Shown here one piece after another: positions 24,801 to 39,800 of a stretch of DNA of 64,000 nt. The position numbers were made by a program, and so were the translations under genes. Under the pieces are notes generated by a model that searched no databases, was not told the DNA's origin, and saw nothing but the letters and a program-made list of their open reading frames with translations. Positions within the stretch are counted from its first letter, which is position 1; each line of letters begins with the position of its first letter. Source of the DNA: Sitta carolinensis (Eukaryota; Chordata; Aves; Passeriformes; Sittidae); contig CM063284.1 in the NCBI GenBank assembly GCA_032173965.1, positions 101,184,410 to 101,248,409 on the forward strand, in the 5' to 3' direction.

Positions 24801-27800
24801 AAAAAGAATAATGCTGTTGATTTAACAAGAGTGTCTTCTCCATGCTTTTCTGAAAGTAGGCTCATTGGTTGGTTTTCAGCAAGTCTTTGCATCAGGCTTA
24901 AAAAATATCAAGATGGTGTTTTGAGCTCTTTTTATGTTATTAATGCATAATTCCCAGCCCTCTTACAGACCTTTGAATAGGGCAACACCTCCAGGACTGG
25001 GAGCCCCAAGCTTTTTCTGTCGAATATCAGAAAACCACTGGGTCTCACTTTTCTATTGATTCCTAAGCTTCTGTAAAGCAAGTTTATCATGTGTTTGCAC
25101 CACTCAGAAATTTACCTGTAAAATTAAAGTATGTCATACTGATATAGAAAACAGTAAAAAAATAGTTCCTAATTTGGGTGATGCATGCCTCCAATGACTC
25201 TCTGAGAAAAAAGGATCTGTAAAGCCTGGTTTCCTGTATTGACACGGAAAGATCTTAAGGAAAATACAACTTTGTGCCAAGGCAGACTTTCATGTTATTT
25301 TACTTATCACCCTTCTTTCCTTTTCATGCCATTGCTTGTTTTTAAGCCTCCTTGTTGCAAATACTTTGAGCTGCATTATACCAAGGTTTCCACATAATGA
25401 TTAGATGTCTTTCTATATTCCCAATGCAAGCTTTGCTTTTACTGTTTTGGAAAAGTTTCAACTATGATGCAATTAACCATAAAGTTTCTTGGCCCAATTT
25501 TGCATTAAAAATGGTAAAACAAATTACTTTGGCTGCCTCTCATTTGCATAAAGTTTCAAACTTTATTTGCTGTCTTTTACTAGAAGAACTTTCCCTGTAA
25601 ATAAGGCAGGCTCCTTGTGCAAAATACAAATCTGGAGTGATGCATTCTGAGACGTTAGCAAGTAATTAGTTATTTTCACATTGACACAGTAACTTTTTTC
25701 CTACTTTTTTTTTAAACTCATATACTTCTTAGATCATAGAATGGTTTGGGTTGGAATGGTCTTAAAAGTTATTTAGTTCCAAACCCCTTGTCTTGGCCAG
25801 AGTCACCTTCTACTAGACTAGTCTGCATTACCCTTTTAACTAATTTCCCAGGGTTATATCTCTCAATATAAAAGGAGATCATATATTTGAATACGATATC
25901 TGTAGTTTAATGCTAGCCTTTCTCTTCATGACATATTCTGATTTTATGTGATCCAAACTAATTTATGAATTTGTGGTATGCTCTTATGCAAATTGCATTT
26001 ATACTACAGCCAAAGACAGCTCAGTGTAAGCTATTTTCTCATACAAGGTTGGAGAAGCAGCATATCAATGGTTTTTTGCATACCCTTAGAAGACGTATTT
26101 TCCAGGAGGGCTAAGCTAACCCAATAGAAATATTCTTAAGGTTTAATAATTTTCTTTTTTTTTTTTTTTTTAATGTTTTATTGATGGTTATTCCACAGTT
26201 GTAGCAGCCTATATACAGCTAAATTTAGTCCTAAATCAATAACAGAATGTAGATAAAAAAGCACTTAAACCTCTAAATCCTTTTCTTGAGTGTTTAATAG
26301 AGAAGTTTTTGAGAACTGAATTCTGCAAGCTGTAGAAAATTGTTGTGATGTGATGATTTGCAACCCAACAGAAAATGTTCTGTAGTTGTGAGTATTCAGA
26401 TAATGTATGACTCTTACTGTAGACTAAACGTTCTTCAGGTTAGATGGGTGCATTCCATAGTTTTCCATTTTAAACTGATGCCACAAAAGCTAGAGCAGTA
26501 TGGAGTTAATACTGTTTTGTAATGTTGTCAAAGGCCTTGAACACAGTACCCATTGGTTAGGTTTTGCTATTCCTACTCTGAATTCCTTGCTGCTGTTTTG
26601 CAAGAAGAGTTTTTATGCTCAAACTTTAATCTTTATTTTCCATTTCTTTTAGTTTTGTGTAATGAGAAGCAACGAGTCTGCTTACAAAGTGCAGCTAAGG
26701 CATCAAGCAGGGTTTGCCCTCAGAATCTATTTCCTGCATGTTCTCCAAGGGGTTTATTTTAGCTGATACAGTAGGTGATTAATATGGGTGAGAGTCTGAT
26801 GAGAATGAAAATATGCACTGAGTAGAGAAGTGTAAATGAAGTGCAACTGGAAATATGCATCTGTGTTGGTCCTGAATGCATCTGTGGACATTTTTCCTCT
26901 CTTTCTTCCTTCCACAAGGCGTGGAGCATCACATATCACAGCTGGCTGACTTTTGTGTTACTGATTTGGTCTTGCACATTGTGGATGATTCGGGACCGAA
27001 GGAAATATGCCATGATCAGTTCACCATTCATGGTTTTTTATGGAAATTTACTGCTAATATTACAGTATATATGGAGCATTGAGCTCAAGAATGATGAACT
27101 TCCTCAAGTATCTGGTTTTTTAAAAAGAAAGGAACCTGGGGAGCTGGCATCAAAGGTAAGCGTAACACACAGCTGAGATTTATTTATGAAAACACAAAAT
27201 ATATTATGATAAAAATATGGATCTGTTGACATTTCTTTAAGAGTGCATCCACAGTATTCAGTATAGCCACTTTCATAAGCAATTCTAAAGTAAGGGTAAG
27301 TTGTTGGAAAGAGTGCTCAGAAAACTGCTTCTTGCATATTAAGCTATTACTAGACCAAATTTAGGTTTTCATGATAATTCTGCAGAAAATATTTGGTGGA
27401 TTAAAATTGCTCACTTGTTTGGTTTTATAAACTGGATTCAAACCCAGATGTTATTTGATTTTCTAGATTAATACCTATGGGATGTCAGATCTCTCTGTGA
27501 TTATGATGGCAACTGGAACTGTGTTGTCATTGCAATTACCAATACTACTCACTTCCTAATGGTTTGGCACAAACAGCAGCACATAGCTGTGGCTGAGTTT
27601 TAATTCTTTTAATTCTTTATCCTTACACCTGAATCAGCATGAGTTGAAATCCATTTTAGGTTAGAACCAAGAGAATTTGCTGACCCGAGTACATGATAGA
27701 TTTTTTTCTTTAAAGTCTTGAAAATGCATTTTGTTCGCAAGTTGACTCCTGGGGAAGGGAAGCAAAAATATGATGTTTTTTCCCTAGAGCACCCAAGAGG

Positions 27801-30800
27801 GCATCTCACGGAGTGCATCTAGTTGGCAGTGCTCCCCTTGTGCTAAGTGGATCACTTCCCTTGTGACTCCTAATTACAATTTGTCTCTGTATGTCATTTT
27901 CCTTGTTGGCAATACCCTTTGGACAACCATTTCTGTGTCTTTAATGCATTTGAAAGTTAGTGAGTGCTGTATTATTTCTCTTGTAAAGGTAGGGCTAGTT
28001 TGGTAAGAGGCATAAAGCTCAAGGGGTTCTGCAAGAGAAGTTCTACATTTTTTTAAATTACTTCATAAATCTCGAAGGAGTTTTAACTGTCTTAATACTT
28101 CATTCCCTTTTACATTGTTTCTTATTGGCTATATCATAAAATATCCTGTCTAAAAACAGATGCTGTCAAGAAAGGAAGGTGTTGTGTATTCATGGTGATT
28201 TGGACACATTCATAAAGCCATTAGGTGTTTGGTGGGGTTTTTAGGCTGAATAAAATGCACTCCACAACTTTCACAGAATTACAGAATAGTTGAAGCCAAA
28301 AGAGAATTCTGGAGGTCATTGGTCCAACTCTCAAGCAGAGCCATCTAGACTTGATTGCCCAGGACCATGCCTAGATGGCTTTTGAATATTCCTAAAGATA
28401 TCCCTAATATCCAGTGTTCAATTACCCTCACGGGAAAATAAGTGTCTGCTGATGTTCAGAGGAAACCTCCCATATTTCAGTTTGTGCCTATTGCCTCTGG
28501 TACCATCACTGGGTACCACTGAAAAAAGTCTGGCTCCAACTTCTTTGCAGATATTTATGGACATTGAATGAGATTCCCCCTGGGCTTTGTCTTCTTCATG
28601 GGAGAGATGCTCCAGTCCCTTCATGTCCATTCAACTGGATGCTCTCCTGCACATCCATATCTCTTGCACTGAGGTGCCAGAAAAGGACACAGCACTCAAA
28701 TTGTGACCTCAGCAATGCTGAGTAGGGAAGAAGAATCACCTTCCTCAACCTTCTGTCAACGCCTCCTAATGCAGCCATTAACATTGTTTGTCATAAGGGC
28801 ACATAGCTGGCTTACAGAACTTCTTATCCACCAGGATCCACAGGCTGTTTCTGCCAAGCTACTCTCCAGAGGGTTGGACCCTAACACATAATGGTGCATG
28901 AGCTGGTTCTTCCTCCCCTGGTGCAGGACTTTGTGCTTCACTCTGCTGAATGCCCTGGTGTTCCTGTCACCCCTTTCTCCAGCCTGTTGAGATCCTGCTG
29001 GATGGCAGCATGACCCTCTGGTGAACCAGTCACTCCTCCCAGTTGTGTGTTATCAGCAAACTCGGTGAGGGTACGCTCTCCCATCATCTGGATCAAAAGT
29101 GAAGATGTTGAACAAGACTGGATTCAGTGTTGACCCCTGGGGCTCATTGCTAATTACTTTTCTCCAACTAGACTTTATGCCACTGATCACTGCCTGCTGA
29201 GCTCAGCAGTTCAGTCAGTTTTCAGGTCACCTCACTGCTCATCTGGCCCACATTTCATCAGCTTCCCCCTGAGCATCTCATGGGAGACAGTTTCTGTCTG
29301 GAGTCTAAGTAAGAGACAGAATCTGCTGCTGTCCTCTCATCTGCCAGGTCAGTCATTTTATTATAAAAGTTTATCAACTGGTCAAGCATGACTTCCTCTG
29401 GATTGATATACTCTGAATCTTCCTGATGGTTGTCTCATCCTTCATTTGCCAAGAACTGTTTCTCAGGATTAGCTCCTCTATCACATTAGAATCACAGAAT
29501 GGTTTGGGGTCAGCAGGGACCTTTTCTCTACTCCAATACCCCTGCCATAGGCAGGGACATCTTTCACTAGATCAGGTTGCTCAAAGCTCCATCCAGCCTG
29601 ACGTCAGATACTTCAATGATGGAGCATCCAAAGATTCTCTAGGAAGACTTTTCACCACTATCACCTCCCCAGGGATTGAAGTGAGGTTGACCAGGCTTGA
29701 TTCTTCATCTTGAACTTCTTTGAAGATAAGAGTGGCATTTGCTCTCCTTCAGCAATTTTCCTGTCACCACATTTGGTCAAAGGTCATTGAGAGTAACCTC
29801 TATTAGTGACACCAGCCAGCTCATGGGTACATCCCATGAGGACACATGCACTTAGGTATGGCCACTTTCTTTAAATATTCCCTGATCCAAGCCTGTTTCA
29901 CCAAAGGAAAATTCTTCCTTGCTTCAGACTTTTTCCGATATCTCCAGGAACGGTTTCCTTAAGGCCAGTCTTTCTAGCAAAGACTGAGGCAAAGAAGGAA
30001 TTTGGTGCCTCAGCCTCTTCCATGCCCTGTGACACCAGGGACCTCGTCCCAGTCAGCAGTGGGCCTGGATTTTCCCTAGCCTTCCTTTTTTCTGCTGAGG
30101 TATGTACAGAAGCAAATCTTGACATGCTCTTGACGTGCCTTGCCAAACTCAGTTTCAGGCCTTGTTTTTCCTAACCATGTCTGTGCATGGCCAGTCTCTG
30201 CATTCCTTCCAGATTATCTAATCCATCCTCCATCCCCAGGCAGAGTCTATGCATTGCAACTGTGTTGCCGTGCAAATCCCAGCTTCACCTCTGCAGCTTT
30301 CTGGCCTGTGCTTGCTACAGAGCCTGTAGCTCTGTATTGCAAATATTCAAGGCATCACACCTTGTCTCTCTCATCCCAACAAGACCACAGCCCTGCACAG
30401 AGCTCTCTAATTGCTTGGGTTTGTTCCCCATGCTGCAGAGCTCTAGTGTACAAGCACTTCAGAGGGGCACCTGACATACCGTTTTCCCAGAGGGAATCTG
30501 GCAGGTTTCCCTGTAAGGCTGTATTGAAGTAATTGCCTCACTTACATAAAAATGTTTGCAGTGACCCTGTGTAGGCCCTGTATTGTTGATTATGCATTTC
30601 CTTTAGTTCACATCACCCCAGGCACCTTTTGTTAGCCTTGTCCATCGGTCTCTCTTTAGTTACTAGTAACTCTGTAACCCCCTTTATTCCTAATTTAAAC
30701 TCCTTTGAATAATGGTCGAATTTAAATGAAGACTGGATACTGTATTCTACAGAAAGAAGAATAGAAGTGTACTGTAATTCTTTCTGCATAAGTGTCTCCA

Positions 30801-33800
30801 TGCTATATGTTTTTCTTGATCTGAAAATGAGATAAAATCTGTACTGTAAAAGGTGACTAAAAGCATTTCTTCGGTCTGCAAACCTTCAAGACTTTCTTAG
30901 AGCCAACTCTGGCTCTGGAAATACCAAGTAGAACAAGGGAGTAAATGTGGCATCAAGACAGAGCTAATCACTGCAGAAGAAAGTGTTTTACAATATCAAA
31001 AGTTTGTGTTGGAAAAGCCAGAGCTCCAGGAGGTGTCCAGGGAAGCTGTGACAAGTCAGACAGGCTAACAATCTGCTGCTGTGGTCTAGTGTTAGCAGCA
31101 GTGTCAATAAAAAAGTTATCTCCTGGGAGCAATCCTTTTCCCATCAAAGTCTTGTGCATTAGGAGTAAAACCCACATTATACCACTGGCCTCGTCATTCT
31201 ATTATGTGCAAATTATTTCACTCTTATGTGCTTCCTCTTTGAAATTTTGTTCTTCTAACTATGTAGTGAAATAAGTCTTCTTCTTCAAAGGCAATTAGCA
31301 GAAACTTTGTAGAAAGCAAGCATAAAATTGAGTGTGTGACAACTGGCATCATATTGTTTTCTAAATTTTGTCCATCTCTTGGTATTGCAAGCTGTTGAAT
31401 TTAACTTGTTGTAAAACACAGAAATACACTATTCATTAAAGAGATCTGTTTATTTCTAAGGTATCCTACTGTTACTGAATTGTCATCTCTTGAAGCTCTT
31501 AAAAGAATTAAGAGCTATCTCAGCCCTTGTAATTGTTGCAAATGCAAGGTATATTCCATTGTCTGGGTCTTCTGTAACTGCAAGACATACAAAAAAATTG
31601 ATTTTTAAATTGTGTTTAAGCACCTGAAGTAACAAACCTCCTAAATAAAAATATTTATGATATACAAAACCATGATAATGACAATACACTCTTGCCTGTG
31701 CTTCTTCCCTGAAAAAAAACGTAAAAAATGAACAAAAAAACAACAAATGGGAATTATACCAATCAATGCATAATGAGATGATCCCTAAACTTATAAGACA
31801 GTAGTTAAAAACTGAATAAAATGAGGTAGGAATAGATTCATATAAATGAATACCTTTGAGAAGTGGAAAAGTGCAAATGAAACAAAGTTGTCTGTAATGC
31901 AGGATGTTTCCTAAATAACATGACTTGCCCTAAGATGCACTTTGACACCTATGCTGTCACTGCCATTTTCTGACAGACAGAGAAAACAAAGGCATGCAAA
32001 ATTTGTGAAAACCTATGCTTGTATGAGTAGGACATAGGATATACAATTAGTCTGTTGGTTTTGTTTTGATTTTTGTTTGCAGATTCTTTTCACAATTACT
32101 TTCTGGCTACTGCTTAGGCAACACCTCACAGAACAGAAAGCACTTCGGCTAAAAGAAGCTACTTTATCTGAGGTCAAAGTTGGAAGTGAAGAAAATGAAG
32201 AAAAAGGTAAAGCCAGATTCAATTTAGTCATTCAGTCATGATAGAAGTTCCAGTTACAGCATTTGTCTGATGCTGAAAGCAATTAGCAAGGTATCTGCTT
32301 TTAGCTAAGAAAGATATTACAAAATCTATGTGCAGCTATCTCTAAGATATAAAAGTAAACCACTTTTGAACTTTAGAAATTCAAATACAATGTTCTTTAC
32401 TGGAAGGTAACAAAATGACTCATTTTAGAAAGACCATGGAACTTTCAAATGATCAGTTTACTGCTGTGTTCCCAACTCAAACCGGGGGATTAATTGCCCT
32501 AAAGTTTAACCACAGGAGATGAGTTTACCTGGGAAAAGTAGCTAAATTCTTTGAAAGTTGTGTCAGTACATAAACTCTTATACAGACACAGAAGTTAAAC
32601 TACAAATTTCAGTGGAAAAAATAAACATGTATTTTTTTAGTGCAGGGCTCAAGCACACCTGAGAGCAAAGTTTGCTCTCATAGATTCAGCTTATCTGACA
32701 ACTCAGTGACCTGTTCTTTCTTTTGCTGCTGGGCACATGTCTCTCCAAACCTTCCTTACCCTCTCTCTGAATGTTAAACTGACAAAGTTCAGTGCACTGA
32801 AATGGTAGAAAGTGAGCCCTGGAAGCAGTGGTGTGGTTCTGTCTCTGTTTAATTACAATCCTTGTCTCAGTAAAACATCTGATCAGCATCAAAGCTATAC
32901 TGCAAGGATTTTCAAGGCGAGAGCCTGAGGAGAGGGATGGTGAGTGGAACAAAAGGAGTGTGAAGGACTTTTGATGGTGAAGTTTCAATATTGCTCTGAA
33001 TGGAAAGAAAACCAACTGTACTATGGTTTTGGCAAGCCCTGTTATCTAGATTCTTGCCCATGTACTTGCTGCTGGGGGGACACTTACCCTGCCCTCCACA
33101 TATAACCTTTACTGGCCCAGGTGCAGCACAGAAACACTGGATAAGTGTTAGTTTTTTTTGAAGAACGGCAGTATTAGTGTAGCATTTATATTTTTTAAGC
33201 TTGTTTGGGTTTATGCTGATATTTTTCCCTTGCTTGTGGTTTTTGGAGGTAAACACAGTATTATCTGAAGGACAAAACTCAAGACAAGAGGTTCAAAGTT
33301 GAGACAAAAGTTTAAAACTCAAGAATAGAGGTTTCTGGTGGTTCTGGTGGTTTCTTTGTTTTCCAGTTTAAAAGGTTGCTTACTTGAGAGCATAAGCATT
33401 GCCATGGAAAGTCTTTTGGCTATTATCCATTATGCAACCCTTAGGCTCTAATTTTCCACTACAGCTACTGGTGTTTCAAAGTGAAGACAAGCATCTGGTA
33501 AGGGTGTAGCCATGCGCCCTATGGCTCCAGCAGCAGGTTTAAGCTCATATGAAGTAAAAACCCTTTTCCTTGCTCTGGAGGCATGCATGATTAGGAATTA
33601 CAGTCTCTTGTGAATATTGAATTTTAAGTTTCTGTGTTGTCTGCAGAGATTTTACTTTCCATCCATTAAATTCTTACTAAAAGTTCCCAGAAGAGACAGG
33701 CCAAATGTGACTCTGTATTTGCAGAAGAGGAGTCGCAAGAGGGAGAAGTGTCAGAAGAACAGGAAGAGGAGAAGGAAGAGGAGGAGGAGGGAGAGGAGGA

Positions 33801-36800
33801 GGATGAACAGGATATTATGAAAGTCTTGGGGAACCTGGTGATGGCTATGTTAATCAAGTACTGGATTTACGTCTGTGGGGGCATGTTCTTCTTTGTCAGC
33901 TTTGAGGGTACAATTGTCATGTACAAAATCATCTACATGGTACTGTTTCTCTTCTGTGTGGCACTCTACCAGGTAAGGGAGAACTGTGTTAACTTAATTT
34001 TATCCTTGAATAGAACTAAGTAGATCCAAATAGAATTTATGAACAGTGAATTTGTTCTTTAGTTAGACGCAACAGAATTGGACCATTTGAAGGGATTAAG
34101 ACTAATTTTTCTCTGGATTTTGGTTATAGTGACAGGCAAAGTGCACGTAAATTAGATAAAATGCACACCTCTGCTCTGCTGTGCCACTTCAACATATGCT
34201 TTAGAATCTTTGTGGAAAATTCTGAGTCTGTGCACATTTTACATAGCCACCAGTTTTTGTGACATGTGGTCCACACAGCTTCCACACCCCAATGAGCATG
34301 GGAGCCCATCTCCTCCTGGACCTTAATCACCTAATGGTGATGAAATTAGGTGACTGAATCTGTCCCTGATTTTGTGTCTGTGGCACATGTCACATCAGAC
34401 GGTTTTGCTCAAAAGTCTTTACTTGAATGCATTTGTATCAGGAGCAAAAACCATCTCAGAAATCTGTTCCTGCCACTGGGTAATCATTGCTTACTTCAGA
34501 CCAGCTAGGAAAAATATTGTTCTTTGTCCTTGTTTGACAGTACAAAGTTGTCAATATTTCTATCAGTGTCCTTGCCTTCAGCTTTAATGTGTGATTTTCA
34601 GGTACACTATGAATGGTGGAGAAAGATTTTAAAGTACTTCTGGATGTCAGTAGTTGTTTACACAATGTTGGTACTTATCTTCATCTACACATACCAGTTT
34701 GAGTCATTCCCTGGGTTGTGGATGAACATGACAGGTCTGGATGAAAGGAAGTAAGTAGTTTTGATTAATTTTTTATCTTTGGATCTCTGAGTTCAGTGTG
34801 ATGGAAGGATCTGAGAGTAGTCTTCCTTCATATGGGAGAAAAATGTTGTGCAGCCATTCTCAGGCATAGCTGATTATAGGCTCTCAGGTATGAAGCCGTA
34901 GATTTATTGGTGTAACCATAGAAGTGAGCATGACAAGAGAGGAGCTTGGAGTCATATTTTCTCCAATTGGCTGCTTGGGCCTTTGGATTGCTTCTATTCT
35001 CAATACAGTGTGAATACTTCACCACTTTGAACATAGGAAGCAGATCCAGGGAGAAGTTAAGGGTAGATCTGCAGGATGTTTGGAATTGATGAAGGTGAAC
35101 CTGCTCTCCTGCTAATAAGGAGGACTGGGTTTTTTCATCCTTATGATGAGTTGGGCACTTCTTAAGAGGAATTTACATTAAAAAGTATAAGCAATATTAG
35201 TGGATCTCCAGTGCAGGAGTTCCAGTCAGAGAAAACTCATCTGATTCAAGAGATCTGTGTCAGGGTTTGATCATTTGACTGTACATCTACAGTACCTCTG
35301 TACATTACTGGGTCCAAACACAAGACATTTGCATTGTAAAACTTGCTAGTTTGGAAGAATTTTAGAAACAAAAACTACATAAAAAGTACTATCCCCTTAT
35401 CTCTTATTGCAAATAATTTGTAGCAATGTCTCATGGAAAGAATATTTTGTGTGAAAAGATGCCTTAGTGGAATACTTTTTTTTTTTTTTCCAGACTAGAG
35501 GACCTTGGCTTAAAACAGTTTTCTGTGGCTGATCTATTCACACGAATCTTTATCCCCACCTCCTTCCTACTGGTGTGTATCTTACACCTTCACTATTTCC
35601 ATGATCGGTTTCTCCAGATCACTGATTTAAAAGCTGTAACCAGCAAACAGGACAACACTATTTACAGGTAAAGAAGCAAAGTAAATAGAACTATTGATTA
35701 TCTGTATAGAAATGCTATTTCTGACTATCCTATAATGCTCACTTTTCAGTAGATGTTATTTACCTTTGCTATGACTACCTGCTTAAAAAGAAAGTTCACA
35801 GTGTCCAGCACCCCACTACAGCCAAAGTATCTGTCTCTCCCCATTTTCCCTGACACACTGAACTTTCTCATTTTAGGATACATTTTCAAAGGTATTAGTG
35901 GCATTTATTTGTTTATTTCATTGGCTTTGACCTTTAAGGGGAGTTAGGTGCTTAATTACTAGGTGTGCCCTTTTCTATGTGTGTTCCTGTCAGTAATAAG
36001 AAATACAGCTTTTATTTTGGGTTACATCTGTTTTTACAACATCCATTTTGAGTGCCACATGAATGTTATGAGATCTGTGGAAAACACCACATTTGCATTG
36101 AACAGTTAGGCCTTTTTGTAAAGTTGAACTTAAGAAATTGAAAAACTCTGAATTTGTTGTTACTTTTGGCTATGCTAGACATTTGGTGATTTCATCCAGA
36201 CGTTCATTAGCATTTTTTCATGAATCTGGGACATCACTTTTCAAGTGTTCAATTCTTACATATTTTCCTGCATAAAAACCAATCTGGCCTAGGATCCTGA
36301 ACAAGGAGTATAAGAGGGAGAAATAGTTTTGTAGTACATGGTGTTATATTATGCAATGACAATTACATTCATTCTTTGAAGAAAACAATTAATTTTGACC
36401 CTACTTTTAGAATGTTCACCTGTCTAGTGATAAGTGTATCTCAGCTGCACTTCTGTGTATGGGGACTAACAGCATAATACCACATAGACCACAGGGTGTT
36501 ATAGAATGATGCCAGTTACTTAACAGATAATTACATTCCAGGTTTTGCAAGATTTACGAAGCATTTCAGATATTTTTCATTCATTCAACTTGATATGAAG
36601 CTACTTCACAGTGTATGGTGCAAGTTTGTGCCATGAGAATAAGCTCCAGTTTTATGGAATGCTTCCATTTTATGTATTTAAATTATAGCTATGACTGGAA
36701 CAGATCAAACTTGATAAAATTTCCCAATAAAGATGTTGGGGGATTAAACCTACTTTTTAGGTGTCTGTCTGTGTAACAACTCTCCTGTTGCTCTTCTTGA

Positions 36801-39800
36801 ATTGCTAAATGAGATAGTAGACTCGAGGGTGCTTTTGAGGAAACTTCCCTTGCCCATAGTGGACTTTTGTGCAGCAATAGGCACGTGTTAAGGCTCTGAA
36901 TTGGCCAAGCCCTGACAACAGAGCCCAGACACATGTCTGAGCTGATATGGGGCTGTTCCTGGGCCAAGGCATTTTGTGGAATGCTTTACAGTTTGCAGTA
37001 AGTCCATAAGCTCTCTTGCAGCCCAAAGTTTGCACTTGTGCTCAGTAACATAGGAAGTTTCCACCTCCCTTCTAGTGTGATCCAATAGACATTGAATGAA
37101 AAGAAAAAAAACCTGAGGCACTTGTAGGATTTTGATGGGTTCACTTTGCCTGTGAAACCTACTTGAAAATCTTTCCATTACACATGAAAGATACGGGAAT
37201 ATTACACAGCTTTCCAAATGTTGGTATGAAGTGGATCACTGTGACTAAAATCAGTTTATTCCAAAGGATGGAACTGCTGATGGTGAAGACACAAAATGTT
37301 TTAATGCATTGCGAGCAAACATTTTTGCCAGGAAAATAGTAGCCTTGAGATACCATGCTGAAAGTGGACATTCATTGTCTACCAAGCTTTTTATTGAAGT
37401 CACAGATGAAGAGGATCATGTGATATCATCAGCTTTTTTATCTTGGAATTAGGATGCTATTTCTTTTAGTCTGAATATATACTAGATTGTACACATAAGT
37501 AGCTAAACATTTTTAACTGTTAAACGGGACATATGTGCTAATTTGCCATTTTGCAAATGTACATTTGCAGTATTTTCAAAATCACAAATATCACACATCT
37601 CCTTTTTCCCTCCTGAGAAGCTGTAACTATTATGACCAATACCCAAATCAGAACAGTTTTCTTGGTTTGCACTCCTACTAACACTGCCTGGCATATGAAA
37701 ATCCAGATGTTTTCTTCCCTTCATGCAATAAATCACTATTGAACATCAGCTGACTTTATAGTTCAAAGCTTCACAATAAGAGCTCAGTCAGTGTTTGTAT
37801 TGGTGATGCATAAAGCTGAATAAGAATTAACACAACAACCAAATTCAGCTTAACAGTAATGCTAGCAATAAGTTGCAGGGGCAATTAAAAGACATTCAAG
37901 ATTATATGTGTGGTTTTCTCTCAAAAAACTGCACATAATTTTCCTTTTTGTTTTGAAGACACTAGCATTCACTTAACAAACGTTTTACCTTTCTAAACTG
38001 CTTTTATGCTGCACCTTTGGCAACAAAAATTTTTAAATAAAGATACAGAACCTTCATTTTGAGTAACAAGACAGAACTCAGTTCTTTTAATAGTAAACTT
38101 CTTAAAATAATCACAGCAGCTGAGAGCTAGTCATGAAAGCAATAAAGAAAGCATGTCCAGTTCCTCCATCTGCCTTTGAACCGCCAGGTGTGATTACAGT
38201 ACTACAGTTGTGTGTAACTGAAGAGTCCTGTTAGAAATGCTGAGAATCTTCATTTATTAAAATGCAGCTTCTAATAAGCAAAATGTACTGAGTGAGTTGA
38301 AGAGTAAGGGTCTGCCAGCTGCAAAGAGAGTGCACAGAAACTGGCACATTGGAACTGGCAGAGTGAGGCACTTATCACTATTTATAAAGCCATCAGAACC
38401 AAGTGTCTCATTTTACATCTGAAAGAGAAAGAAAAATTTTCTGAGTAGAACTTTCTAAACCCATTTCCTTGCTGTACCATGAATTACGGGATGACATAGA
38501 TAAAGGCTGTGAGGTAGATCATTTCTCTGATATGATGCTCTACCATAATTACCTTTAGATATATTTTTTTAAAAAAGAAAAAATTATTTTAAAAACTGTT
38601 ATTCTAAGGCCTAGTTAAAGTAAAGCAGTAAAGGCTGTTCTCACATTTTTAGGACTATGAAAATTATCTGTAGTTCTGACTGAAGTTGCATAGGATCTAG
38701 ATATCTAAGAATTGCATTCATAAGCTTCCTAGACTTTTTACTGCATGGTGTATGTTAAAATTTCAGAGTGTGCATTGTTATGACAATGTGTCATAACACA
38801 TTAGTAGACAGGAAAGTGTATTTGTTCCTATTTAACAGTTTTCTTTTCTCTCTCTAATTCATTTCCCATTTTCATCTTGTGCTTTCATCTCCCACCTCAT
38901 AGCCATGCCAAAGTCAATGGCCGTGTATATCTAATAATTAATAGGTGGGTACTTCAATTCTTCCTTTCTTTTAAGACCAATATACCTATTTTTTTTTTTT
39001 TTGTACTTTTTAGTTGCCTTAAAGCAAAGTATGTTCTGGCTGTGCAGTACTGTGAAGTAAGCAGGGAGATAAGGTTGTTCAGGTATTGCAGTTTCCTAAA
39101 GCTGATGAAGCAGTTAATACACCTCTTCTGCATATTTATATATTGTGAGTTTCTTCTCTCAGCTGAGAATTCTCCTAGACTTCGCCCATGCCTCAATGCA
39201 GGAATAATTGGTGCTATTTGTAATTGGCTGCAGACATTAGATTTGGTTGAGGAGGCTCGTTTATCTACCCTTTGTTTGTGCATGGAAAGATGCATGCCTG
39301 CATGCGCCTATTGACACACAGACACACACTAACACAGAGATGCACATCCCTGTCATTCTCCAAGCATGTAAGAATGGGAATCTATTCAGTTAAATATGTT
39401 ATATGCATTACAAGTTTGTTCAGACTGTAATTTCAGAGTTGGAAAGGGAACACTGAACCCACTGCATGCTAAGGCTGTAATTCACGGGCTGAGCTGGGTG
39501 CTGAAGGATCCAAACTAGAAAAACTGCCATCATGATCATCCCTTTCTAAAAGGCATCTTGAAAATTGTTCCATAATTAGATTCCTTTCAAAATACTTGAC
39601 TGGAATAAATGTGAGCTATTTTTTAATTATCTCTGAGAATAGAAGGACTTCAGAATTGTGTCACTACTGAATATAAACAGAAAAGCCAAGAAGATACATT
39701 GTTTAGATATTTGTGACTAACTGCTCTAATAAGAAGTCAATTTATGAGTCATGTTCATGCTCCTTCTTCAAATGTCATCATGTAGTTTGGGTCACCATTC

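Larger units (their letters stand above)
24786..26918. other. PIEZO2: 2.1 kb intron
   Basis: Runs from GTAAGT to CACAAG. It holds an antisense CR1 end at about 25733-25845 and a T-tract at 26155-26171. The 61- to 69-residue frames here are not supported by any family resemblance. Confidence 0.85.
27156..32082. other. PIEZO2: 4.9 kb intron
   Basis: Runs from GTAAGC to TTGTTTGCAG. Its centre, about 28271-30485, is a long antisense CR1 with a second CR1 inserted in it. Outside that block the sequence is AT-rich and unremarkable. Confidence 0.88.
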
